Assembly (NCBI GenBank): GCA_031835245.1 | Contig: JAVKOQ010000094.1 | Location: forward strand, 1-64,000 | Length of the DNA stretch: 64,000 nt | Reading direction: 5' to 3' | Source of the DNA: Balamuthia mandrillaris | Taxonomy: Eukaryota; Discosea; Longamoebia; Balamuthiidae | Shown: positions 21,903 through 31,402 of the stretch, piece after piece | Layout: the number at the start of each line of letters is the position of its first letter | Numbering within the stretch: position 1 is the first letter of the stretch | The notes under the pieces: generated by a model | The model's database searches: none | Seen by the model: only the letters and a program-made list of their open reading frames with translations | Told to the model about the DNA's origin: nothing | Translations under genes and position numbers: made by a program

Positions 21903-23327
21903 TCATTCAAGAAGACTTTGGAACTTGCCATCGTGCCACACGTGAGTGAGTTCTATGTGAAACTCTGCAGTTTCCATTCCCAACAATTGCTACAGAGAAT
22001 ATGTTTGTCAAAATGAGAAATGGAATGAAAAGCGAATGGAAAAGAAAGAGAGAAGAAATGGAGAACGGGGGATGAAAGAAAGCAATATAATGTACCAGTA
22101 TCTTTGCTTGTTCTGGTGTGAGTGGCTCTCCTTCTTTGCACACCGTGTAATCTCGTTCCAAATGGATAACACCTTTTGGTGTGTCAAGATAAGCAACAAG
22201 AGAGAGAGAGAGAGAACGAAAGTAAAACCTTTTTGAAGTTTAGTGGGCATTCCAAGTTTCCGAAGGAAAGGCTCTATGGAATGAGAAAACTGTTCAAGAG
22301 GACCCATCGATAGATGCACTGTTTCCGTTGCGGGAGAGCCGCTGCGAGCAAAATCTTTCTTTGTGTAGTTTTTGAAGAATCTGATTTTTTTGTTTGTTAG
22401 TTTGTTTCTGAGGTAAGAAAAATAAGAACGTACTCTTCGACTTCGGCGCGAGAAGAGTTTGTGAAAAGAAGACCACAGTTACCAGTTACTTCCTGAGCAA
22501 ATTTATAAATGAGAAATGAGAAACAGCAAGGAGAACCAAACAAAACGACAAGAAAGAAACGATAGAAAATGAAACAACAAGAAAAGAATGAAAGAGGTTA
22601 CAAACCTTGCTAAGGAGGTGCAAGTTTTCAGCAGCTTCTTCTTGTGCGGAACGGCCCAACGCGATTTGCATCACTTTATTTTTGCCCAAGAAAAATCTAT
22701 TCTCATTGTTTGTCAGTTTGTTTCGTTGAGGAGGAGGAGGAGGAGAAGAAGAAGAAGAAGAAGAACAAGAACAAGAAGAAGAAGAACAAGAAGAACAAGA
22801 ACAAGAAGAAGAAGAAGAAGAACAAGAAGAAGAACAAGAACAAGAAGAACAAGAAGAAGAGAGGAGAGGAACAAACAATATAAGTGCTCAGAGAAAGAAG
22901 GAAAGCACGAAAGAAGGAAATGACAAAGAGAGTGACGATAAGACAAACAACATGGTAAAAAAGAAACAGAAAATACAAAAAAAAAAAAGCGTACCTGCTG
23001 GCGGCCCATTGCGATCGAACCTCCTTAAGGTAGTTGGTCCGCATGTTCTGCGTGGTAAAGACATAAATGGTCTGGAACTGGCTGACGCTCTCCCGGATTT
23101 GGGTCACCAACGTTTCCTTCCGCTCTCCTACCCGCTTTTCCGTTCTGGCAAGAGTGACTTTTTTTTTACCAACGAAGAGAGCAGCAACAGAGAGCGAGAA
23201 AAGCAAAGAGGAGATTAGATGGAAATGTGATAAAAAAGCTCCGCATTTCAATAAAACAATAACAACAATGACTTCAACCAAAAGAAAAAAAAACCATACT
23301 AAGTTTGTTTCTGCGAGACTTTGGCAT
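21903..23327 (-). CDS. MRTO4: mRNA turnover protein 4 homologue, 60S ribosome assembly factor
   Basis: Exon 1 (23300-23327) encodes MPKSRRNKL and joins [17 protein letters not shown] and [19 protein letters not shown] (23159-23003). Later exons encode [16 protein letters not shown] (about 22700-22640), [20 protein letters not shown] with [11 protein letters not shown] (about 22325-22240), [20 protein letters not shown] (about 22160-22100) and the end [20 protein letters not shown]. This is the full MRTO4/Mrt4 series of motifs. Mrt4 is a nucleolar paralogue of ribosomal protein P0 that occupies the P-stalk site of pre-60S particles until P0 replaces it. It lacks the acidic C-terminal tail of human MRTO4. 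It is divergent from RagC with 937 bp between. An intron carries a GAA/CAA array. Confidence 0.93.
22733..22862. repeat. (GAA/CAA)n array in an MRTO4 intron
   Basis: About 130 bp of GAA/CAA on +, TTC/TTG on the sense strand, between the RNA-binding and FFLGKNK exons. Confidence 0.92.
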
Positions 23328-24264
23328 GGTTCTGAAAAGGGATCTGGCGTTGATGAAACCACAAAAAAAAAACCTCTCTCCTCTTCTTTCTTCTTTCTTC
23401 TTTCTTTTCTTCTTTCCAATTTTTTTTATTTTAGAAAAAACCAGGAACACCTCATCATCAACCCCATATTCGGCATCTAAGGAATTTCAAGTAGGAAGGA
23501 ACGTATGGAATTCTAGGAATTTGCATCAACAACATTCTGAAAGAATGGAATGACAAGAATTGGAGAAATGCGATCCAGGCAAATATACTCATCATCAACT
23601 CTCATAATGGAATGACAAGAATTGGAGAAATTTTTTGAATGGGAAACGAACCCTCATGTTGTCGGCACAAAATATCACGAAAGAAAAAGAGGAAGAAAAG
23701 AACTTGACGGCGGCGGCGTGTTGTTGCTGTTGTTTGCCTTTCTTCTTGTTCTTGTGCTGCTTTCTTTGTTTGCTGCTGTAACGTTTGTGTGTCCTTTGAG
23801 CCCAAACCATCCCCCTTTTTTGTTTTTGGTAGTAGCTAGATTCAACTTCCTGGTTGGAGACAAAAAATGATATCCTTTTTCTTTCTTTCTCCCGAAAAAA
23901 AAAAACAAAAATGATTTGATTTTGATTTTGGTTTGATCGAAGCAGTGCGATCCTTAACTCTCTCTCTTGTTTTTTTGCCCTCCTCTTTTCTTTTCTTTTT
24001 TTGTTTTCCCCTCCTTGTGGTTTTTTTTCGGCCCTCTCACTACGAAGAATACAACACAGAAGAGTATCCCTACGGATCTTCCTTCCCTTCTGACCTTGGG
24101 TAATCAATCAATCTCCACTTTTTTTTTCCCCTTGTTTGTTATGTTGTGTTGGAGCCAATGTTGTGGCATAACTAACCATCGGTTGACTACCGTTTTTTTT
24201 TTATTTTTTGCTCGCAACAACAACAACAAAAAAAAGATATGGCCCTGAAGTTTTGGAAGGCGCC
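23328..24264. promoter_or_regulatory. Divergent promoter region of MRTO4 and RagC
   Basis: 937 bp with no gene seen. It holds a 26-bp direct repeat (listed separately), A and T homopolymer runs, and just upstream of RagC a T-rich stretch followed by acaacaacaacaaaaaaaag, which could be a 5'UTR or a 3' splice site of a leader intron. Confidence 0.4.
23544..23631. repeat. 26-bp direct repeat, two copies 62 bp apart
   Basis: Copies at 23544-23569 and 23606-23631 are identical and contain aatggaatgacaagaattgg. A shorter catcatcaac word is shared upstream of both (23451 and 23590). This suggests a local tandem duplication in the promoter region. Confidence 0.85.
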
Positions 24265-26255
24265 ATGCCGGCTCACAACGAGAACAAGCCCCGTATCTTG
24301 TTGATGGGTCTCCGAAGGTTTGTTTATTGTTTTTTTTTTTCGCTTCCAAAGATCTCTTTTCTCGTTCTCCCTCGCTCGCTCTTTCTCTTCCTCTCGTTCT
24401 TTCTTCCCTCTTCCCTCCCCTCTTTCTTTCTCTATGTGGCTCTCTCTGCTTCTCCTTTCTCGCGTGCTTCTGGCGGCTTGCCGTTTCTCTTTCTCTGTTT
24501 ATCTCTAACTTCTTTGCATTGAATGGCAACGTCTAGGAGCGGCAAGTCTAGCATCCAAAAAGTTGTCTTCCACAAAATGTCGCCCAACGAGACTCTCTTC
24601 CTGGAAACCACAAACAAGATCGTCAAGAATGGTTTGCTTTTTTTCTTTTTGTTCTTTGTTCTTTCCTTCCTTTGTCATACTGATGTTCTTTCTCTTCTTT
24701 TTACTTATTCTTTGTGACCACCAGATATCTCCAACAGCTCGTTTGTGCAGTTCCAGATATGGGACTTTCCTGGACAACTCGACTTCTTTGACCCTGCCTT
24801 TGACTCGGACGCCATTTTCGGTGGTTGTGGCGCTTTGATCTTCGTCATCGATGCTCAGGTTTGTTTTTTGCAATGAAAGAGAAAGAAAGGGTGAAAAAAA
24901 ATAATGAAGAGAAAAGAGCACAAAGATACGAGATAGAGATAGAGGGAGAGAAACGAACTCGTAACATTTGCATTAAACACAGGACGAATACGAAGAGGCT
25001 CTTAGGAAGCTGCACATTACTGTTACCAAAGCCTACAAAGTATCTGTCCTCTCTCGCTCTCTCTCTCTCATCTCTCTCATCTCTCTCATCTCTCTCTCTT
25101 GCCTCTCTCTTGCCTCTCTCTCCTTTACTGAACGCATTCCCTCTGTATCATACAGGTAAATCCTCGCATATGCTTCGAGGTCTTCATTCACAAGGTCGAC
25201 GGACTGTCTGACGATCACAAAATCGGTTCGTTGCTTCTTTCTCTTGTCTTTTCTCTGTTTTTTTTTCTTTTCTGCTTTTCTGCTTTTCTGCTTTTCTTAT
25301 CTTTGCTCTAATCTCATTTGTCCTTCTTACGAACTCTTTGCTTCTTTCTTTTCTTTCATTTACAGAGTCACAACGAGATATAGAGCAACAAGCAATGGAC
25401 GATCTGGCTGAGGCCGGACTGGACGATGTGCACCTCAGCTTCTACCTCACTAGCATCTACGACCACTCTATCTTTGAGGCCTTCAGCAAAGTGATCCAAA
25501 AACTCATCCCTCAGCTACCCACTCTCGAAAACCTTTTAGATATTCTCAACAACGTAACTCTCTTTTCTCTCTCTCTCTCTCTCTCTCTTTTGCTTTCATT
25601 TTCCTCTTTTCTATTTCTCTCTTCTCCCGTTGCTTTTCTCTTGTTCTCACCATTTCTGCAACCAAAGAATTGTCGATTGGAAAAGTCTTTCTTGATAGAT
25701 GTTGTGAGCAAGATCTACGTGGCCACAGACAGCGCCTCCGTTGACATGCAAACCTACGAGTTGTGCAGCGACATGATCGACGTGGTCATTGACGTCTCTT
25801 GCATCTATGGGTATCTCTTTCGCTGTCCTTCTTTCTTTGTTTTTTTCTCATCCATTTCTTTTGTTACTTCAAATAAATAGAATGAAAGATGAAACAGAAG
25901 GTTTGGCCTATGATGAAAAGTCACAGTCCATCATCAAACTCAACAACGGAATGGTCCTCTACCTTCGGGAAGTCAACAAGTACGATTTTCTTCTCGTCGT
26001 TCTTGCTTTCGTCTTTTCTCTATTCTTTCTTGCCGTGTCTTTCTTTCTTTCTTGTCGTTTCTTTCTCATTTTTCACTTCTTTTCTCTCTCTTTTCCTTTC
26101 TCACTTTTTGGATGATAAACAGATATCTGGCGTTGGTTTGTTTGCTCCGAAAGGAACACTTTGACAAGCATGGCCTTCTCAACTATAACTTCCAGTGCTT
26201 GAAGAACTCTTTGGCCGAAGTCTTTGCCAAAGGCAGCAACATTTCTCACTCTTAA
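24265..26255 (+). CDS. RRAGC: Rag GTPase C/D (TORC1 nutrient-sensing heterodimer subunit)
   Basis: About ten exons. [18 protein letters not shown] joins [18 protein letters not shown], the Rag P-loop. [19 protein letters not shown] is the switch II segment typical of Rag[16 protein letters not shown] follows, and [20 protein letters not shown] contains the HKVD base-recognition motif (G4). The C-terminal roadblock-like dimerisation half follows ([59 protein letters not shown]). RagC/D pairs with RagA/B on lysosomes to recruit TORC1 when amino acids are present. It has essentially the core length, without the long N-terminal extension of animal RagC. The start at 24265 is the first in-frame ATG. 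It is convergent with the nurim-like gene, with 102 bp between stops. Confidence 0.95.
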
Positions 26256-26357
26256 AAAAAAACAAACTTTTTTTCGTGTGCGAAACGAACCTTCTTTCTT
26301 TTTGAACACTTCTTTTTTTTTTGCTTTCTTCTTTCCTTCTTCCTTCTTCCTTGTCGT

Positions 26358-26802
26358 TTATGAAACAAAGGAAAGATCTTGCTCGTCCAAGCGATGTCCC
26401 AGGAAGAGATACGCCGTCAAACAAGAGGACAGCATCAATCGGTCCAACGTCCAAAGCCCCCGCGACCAAAGGATCAAGAGGACAGCAGTGCAAAGCGGAT
26501 GCCGCATGTGCTGGAAGAGACGTTCCAACCCGCGTTCTTGTTGTTTGTCTTGTTGGAAGCCGATAAAGTTTAGCGGGTCGAGCAGAAAGAAGGTTTGAAG
26601 AGCTGCTAATATCCTGTTTTGTTTTTTTAAAATAGTTGAGGTAAGCAGAGGAGTAGAAGACTAGAGAGAAGCAGAGAGAGAATGAGAGAATGAGAGACCG
26701 AGAGGAAGGAAGACAGAAGAGAAGCAGAGAAAGAAAGAATGGGAGAATAAGAGGACGAGAGAACGAGGGAATGAGAGACCGAGAGGAGAGAAGACGAGAA
26801 AA

Positions 26803-26833
<31 letters not shown>

Positions 26834-27353
26834 AAGAAAGGAAGACAGAGCGGAGGTGGCATAGATGAGAGATGTGAGGACAGAAGAGAAGCAAGCTAGC
26901 AGTCAAGACTCGAGAGAACAGAAGCAGAATAACAAACCAGCCAGCATAATAGAGGGTGCTCCAAAGGTAAGCCTCATGCCACCACCACCCGTTCTGCTGC
27001 AAGCTCGGCAGCACCCGCCAAAACGCGATCATCAACTACCGAACGGAAACAAAAAATAAGTTCTTAGAGGAACGAAAAACTTTTTTAAAAGAGCCAAAGG
27101 AGCTAATACCTCGAAGCAACAGCAAGTGGCCAACACGTAGAGACTACGGGCAAGGTTGGGGTGAAGGCCGTGCTTCTGCCACCGCTTGTGCACCGCCGTC
27201 AAAAAGCGGTGCTGCAGCACGAACAAGCCGATCAGCGCTGCGTCCGTCAAGAGGTCCAGGAGAACATCCACTTTGTTGGACCACGGCGCCTCACGAAAGT
27301 CCCTTAAGCTCTATCGCACAAAAGCAAGAAAGAAAGCAAGAAAGAAAGAAGAA

Positions 27354-27395
<42 letters not shown>

Positions 27396-27597
27396 GAAAT
27401 CGTCAAAATCGAGTAGCAGGGAGCACCTTTACAAAAAAAAAAAAACGGATAGTTACCTGCGTGGAACGGATGGAAGAAGATTCAGCTGGCTGGAAAAACA
27501 CGACCAGATGCCCGAGTGTAGCCGCGAACGCAACGGCGCCCACCACGGCAGCGTACAAGAACATCCACGACGACGAGCGTAATCCCTTTCCTTCCAT
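26358..27597 (-). CDS. NRM: Nurim-like multi-span membrane protein (NnrU/isoprenylcysteine methyltransferase-like fold)
   Basis: Four exons. Exon 1 (from ATG 27597) has a membrane span WMFLYAAVVGAVAFAATL. Exon 2 has VDVLLDLLTDAALIGLFVLQ followed by HRFLTAVHKRWQKHG and ARSLYVLATCCCF. Exon 3 has LMIAFWRVLPSLQQNG and a span with WFVILLLFSRVLTAS. Exon 4 has QHMRHPLCTAVLLILWS, LDRLMLSSCLTAYLFLGHR and LDEQDLSF. The QH motif in span 2, RSLYV, MRHPLC and LDEQDL match nurim, an inner nuclear membrane protein with about six spans. The C-terminal RHP and xEQDL motifs are those of the ICMT/NnrU superfamily, but no methyltransferase activity can be claimed. I had suspected a frameshift near 26455-26465; recounting the C run shows that the frame is intact. 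Confidence 0.85.
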
Positions 27598-28649
27598 CTT
27601 GTTATTTTTTTTTGTTCGTTGTTGCAAATTCCCTGAATTCCAGCCATTCTTGACATTTCTATCAATGACATCACCCCTGTCCGCATTTAATAACCGCTGT
27701 GATCGGTAGTCTGGATCTTAATTGCGTTTCAAATGTATGAATCAAACGACCAATCCCGAACGCCGAGAAATCAGGTCGGTCGACAAAAATGCGGAGTTTG
27801 ATTTTTTCTTTGTTTGGCGGTCTCTGACGAAAAAGAAAAGGGAAAAGAAAAAAAACAGTAGAGAGAGAGAGAGAGAGAAGCGCTATCTTCCTCGGCTCCA
27901 GCCGCGCTTTGCCCCGTTGCAAGACCACCACCACCTTCGTCCGTCACGACTTCCCGGTTCGGTTGGGATTGATTTTCTGTTGAAAGGTACTACACTTTCT
28001 TTTTTCGCCGCTACTCAAAAAAAAACAAAAATTCTACGTTTTTCTTTTTTTTTCGCTGCTACTCAAGGGGGTCGCTTCATCCTCCTCCTCATTCATTCTG
28101 TTATTTATTATTATTATTATTTTTTTTTTTTGGGGGGGGGTTGAAGTAGTTGTTCTCATTGCTTCATTTCTTTCTCTTGGTTTTTGTTTTTTGTTGGTTG
28201 GTTGGGACACCCTTTTCTTTTCTTTTCTTTTCTTTTCTTTTCTTTTCTTTTCTTTTTTTTGAAAAAAACAAACATACACGAAACCATCTTTTCTCTCCCT
28301 TGAATCTCTGCCTCTTTTCTTCGGGGACCACCTCCACCTTCACACCCAACCAAAAAACCAACAATAACACAAAGTTTCCACTTCTACGAATCGTTTGTTC
28401 TTTTTTTCTTTTTCTTCTGATTTCCTTTTTTTTTTGTTGAATCAAAACAAAAAGGCAAGCAGCTCTTTTTGTTTGTGTTAACTTACGTCTGGTTTGATGA
28501 AACCCATCTCTCTCTCTCCCTCTCTCTGCTCTCTCTGCTCTCTCTGCTCTCCGCTGCACTCTGCTTTTCTCTTTCTGATCTGCATCCTCTCATCAAACAG
28601 GAAGAAAGAGCTTTTTACCCTAAACCCAAAAACTTGCTGATCAAATCGA
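27598..28649. promoter_or_regulatory. Divergent promoter region of the nurim-like gene and ALAS
   Basis: 1.05 kb. It contains a short (GA)n at 27862-27878, a G run at 28132-28140, a (TTTTC)n array at 28206-28258 and a (CTCTCTG)n-type run at 28507-28555 just before the ALAS start. No coding frame is credible. Confidence 0.45.
28206..28258. repeat. (TTTTC)n pentanucleotide repeat
   Basis: About ten copies of cttttt/cttttc units, ending in a T run, in the ALAS 5' flank. Confidence 0.95.
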
Positions 28650-30848
28650 ATGGCTTCCACCACCAAACGACCTGGGCTGGCCAAGGCAGCGGCCAAGGCA
28701 GCGCTGGGCAGCCAATGCCCCTTTCTCAAGATGAACACCAAGCAACACTCTGCCGCCTACATGGCCAACTTTGCGGGCCAGTGCCCCTTCCTCGGCATGG
28801 TGCAACTGAACAACCACCACGAAAGCCCGGTGAGCCACGTCGGCTCCAAGGCGCACTTCCCCTCCCCCATGTCCTTGCCTCCCACTCCCACTTCCTTGGA
28901 GGAGCTGGCCCTGCCCTATCTCGGCGGAGAGCCCATGGACGAGCGCCGAGACGAGTTCCTGGACGAGGAGGAGGAACAACAGCTAAAACAAGACGGGGAG
29001 TCCATGCTCGGTTTGGATGCTGCTTCCCTGAGAAAGGCACTTACCAACGGTCCAACGACTTCCTCGGCCCCGGTTTCAGTGGAGAATGAGGTCCTGTCCG
29101 AGTTGAAAGCCGCCAAGAGGGCTTCTGGTCGGACTTCCGTAGGTCTCTCCAAACTTTCTGTTGGTTCGTTTTCTTTTTTTCTTTGTTACCTCCTCTCTTT
29201 TCTTTAGATTCTCGTTCTAAACGTGAAACAACGTACACGGATAGAAGACAAGCAAAGAAAGACTGCGGAAGCAGTACACAACACCTACGACGCCGCGTTT
29301 GACAAACATCTGGAAGGCATCAAGCAGGAAGGTCGCTACAGGGTGTTTGCTCACTTGGAAAGGAGGGCCGGACACTTTCCGGAAGCGCTCCTTCATGACC
29401 CCGCCCAACCAGGAGTCACCAAACCCGTCACTGTATGGTGTTCAAACGATTACCTCGGCCAGGGCCAAAACCCTGTTGTGACTTCCGCTTTCATTGAAGC
29501 CGTCACCAAAGTACGATTTTTTGTTGCTCAGTTCTCTCTCTCTCCTCTATTCCTCTGTCATTGTTCTGTTCTGTTTTGTTTTTGGGTTTCTTTGCTTACC
29601 GTTCACCAAAAAATAAAGTGTGGAGCAGGAGCAGGAGGAACAAGAAACATTTCCGGCACAAGCCACCACCACGTCGCCTTGGAGCGCGAGCTAGCCGACC
29701 TTCACCAAAAGGACGCTGCGCTGCTCTTCTCCTCTGGCTACGTGGCCAACGAGGCCACCATCACCACCCTTGCCAAAATCTTCCCCGACATGGTGCTCTT
29801 CTCCGACCAGCTCAACCACGCCTCCTTGATCCAAGGCATCCGCCACTCAGGCCTCGAGAAGCGCGTCTTCCGCAACAACGATGCCGATCACTTGCACTCC
29901 CTCATGCAGGAGTACCCCAAAGACCGTCCCAAGATGGTCATCTTCGAGTCAGTCTACAGCATGGAGGGCAGCATAGCCCCGTTGAAACAGATCTGCGACG
30001 TGGCGGAGGAGCACAACGCCCTCACTTTTTGCGATGAGGTGCACGCCGTGGGCCTCTATGGCCCTCGTGGCGGCGGCATTGCCGAGCAGGAAGGCCTGGC
30101 CGATCGCATAAGCATCATCTCCGGCACCCTGGCCAAGGCCTTTGGCGTTGGCGGCGGCTACATCGCCGCTGGCTCCTCCCTGGTGGATGCCGTCCGCAGC
30201 TTCGCCCCCGGCTTCATTTTCACCACCTCGTTGAACCCTCCCATGTCCGCTGCCGCTCGCGCCAGCGTCGCCTTTCTCAAAACCAACCCCCAGCTGAGGG
30301 AGAAGCACCAGGAGCGCGCCCGCAGGCTCAAGACCCTGGTCAGACAGGCCGAGTTGCCGTTGATGCCCTCCGCGAGTCACATCGTCCCGGTGTGGGTGGG
30401 CGAGGCCACGCGCTGCAAGCGCATCACGGACAGGCTGTTGCACGCCCACGGTATCTACGTGCAGCCCATCAACTACCCCACGGTGCCCAAAGGGCAGGAG
30501 CGCCTGAGGCTGACGCCCAGCCCCTTCCACACAGATGCCATGATGGGCAGGTTGGTGGCAGCGCTGGAGAAGACCATGAAGGAGGACTTCCCGGAGGATG
30601 CCGCCATGAGGGAGCGCTACCACGCCTATCTGGCCCACCATCAGCAACAGCAGGAGCAGCAGCAACGAAGGGAGTTGCAGCAGGCGGCCGCGATGATGAC
30701 GATGCTGATGGCCGCTGAGGAGAAGGAGAGGAACGATGTGAGCATGGTGGGAGCGTCGCAAAAGCTCTCCACACAGCCACAGGTGGAGGGGCTCGCTAGT
30801 ACCGTGTCAGCAGCAGCAGCGGCGGCGGCGGCGGCGGCTTCTTCATGA
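28650..30848 (+). CDS. ALAS: 5-aminolevulinate synthase with two heme-regulatory CPFL motifs
   Basis: Three exons (28650-29138, 29208-29510, 29619-30848), about 670 residues. The N-terminus ([20 protein letters not shown]) is a basic, Ala-rich mitochondrial presequence. Two CP heme-regulatory motifs follow: SQCPFLKMN and GQCPFLGMV (residues about 22-50). The catalytic core is complete: [85 protein letters not shown] and the PLP lysine in [16 protein letters not shown]; then [20 protein letters not shown]. It condenses glycine and succinyl-CoA to 5-aminolevulinate, the first step of heme synthesis in mitochondria. The CPFL motifs suggest feedback by heme on import or stability. The C-terminal Gln- and Ala-rich tail (about 80 residues) is unusual. 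Intron 2 is 108 bp, a multiple of three without stops. Confidence 0.97.
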
Positions 30849-30944
30849 AGACTGATCAACCTGAACGACGATGGAACCAATGGTTGTTCCCAATTTGTTT
30901 TGTGAGAAGAAGACTTACTTTGTGACTTGATCTTCCTCTTCTGT

Positions 30945-30992
<48 letters not shown>

Positions 30993-31402
30993 CTCCCTCT
31001 CTCGTTCTCTCTTTCCCTCCCTCTCTCGTTCTCTCTTTCCCTCCCTCTCTCGCTCTCCCTCTCTCGTTCTCTCTTTCCCTCCCTCTCTCGTTCTCCGCGT
31101 AAACACCACTGACGTCAGTTTAATATATGGGAGCCAATAAAAAATCGAAAAATCATAAGATCTTTCAAAAAATGATCAAATATTACCATATAAAGACCAA
31201 GACACGTCACCTTCAAATAATGGAGGTAAATGAATTACCAAACTCATTACCGCGTTACATTGGGCGTGCAAAGAAAATAATAAAACCAGAAGAAGCGACA
31301 AGAGAGAGAGAAGACGAAGAAAGCCTTTTTTTTTCTCTCTCCATGTGATCAACCCTTTCGCTCTCTTCTTGGACCAACAAACAAACAAACAAACAAAAAA
31401 CA
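30849..31402. other. Intergenic: ALAS 3' flank and DH-PH-RhoGAP 5' flank, with minisatellite
   Basis: 554 bp with no gene. 30949-30989 is (CT)n. 30990-31095 is a minisatellite of about 22 bp units (ctctctcgttctctctttcc type), roughly four to five imperfect copies. A perfect 12-bp palindrome actgacgtcagt at 31108-31119 contains the bZIP/CRE core TGACGTCA and is followed by a TATA-like taatatatgg. Confidence 0.7.

Noticed and set aside
26440-26480. Apparent frameshift in the last exon of the nurim-like gene
   Set aside because: Recounting the C run shows five Cs; the frame then continues through LDRLMLSSCL to LDEQDLSF without a break.
29511-29618. The open 108-bp segment taken as coding in ALAS
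   Set aside because: Removing it joins AVTK to [12 protein letters not shown] exactly as in all ALAS proteins, and it has GT and AG ends; it is an intron.
30949-31095. CRISPR-like regular repeats
   Set aside because: Units are adjacent without unique spacers; it is a pyrimidine minisatellite in a eukaryotic flank.
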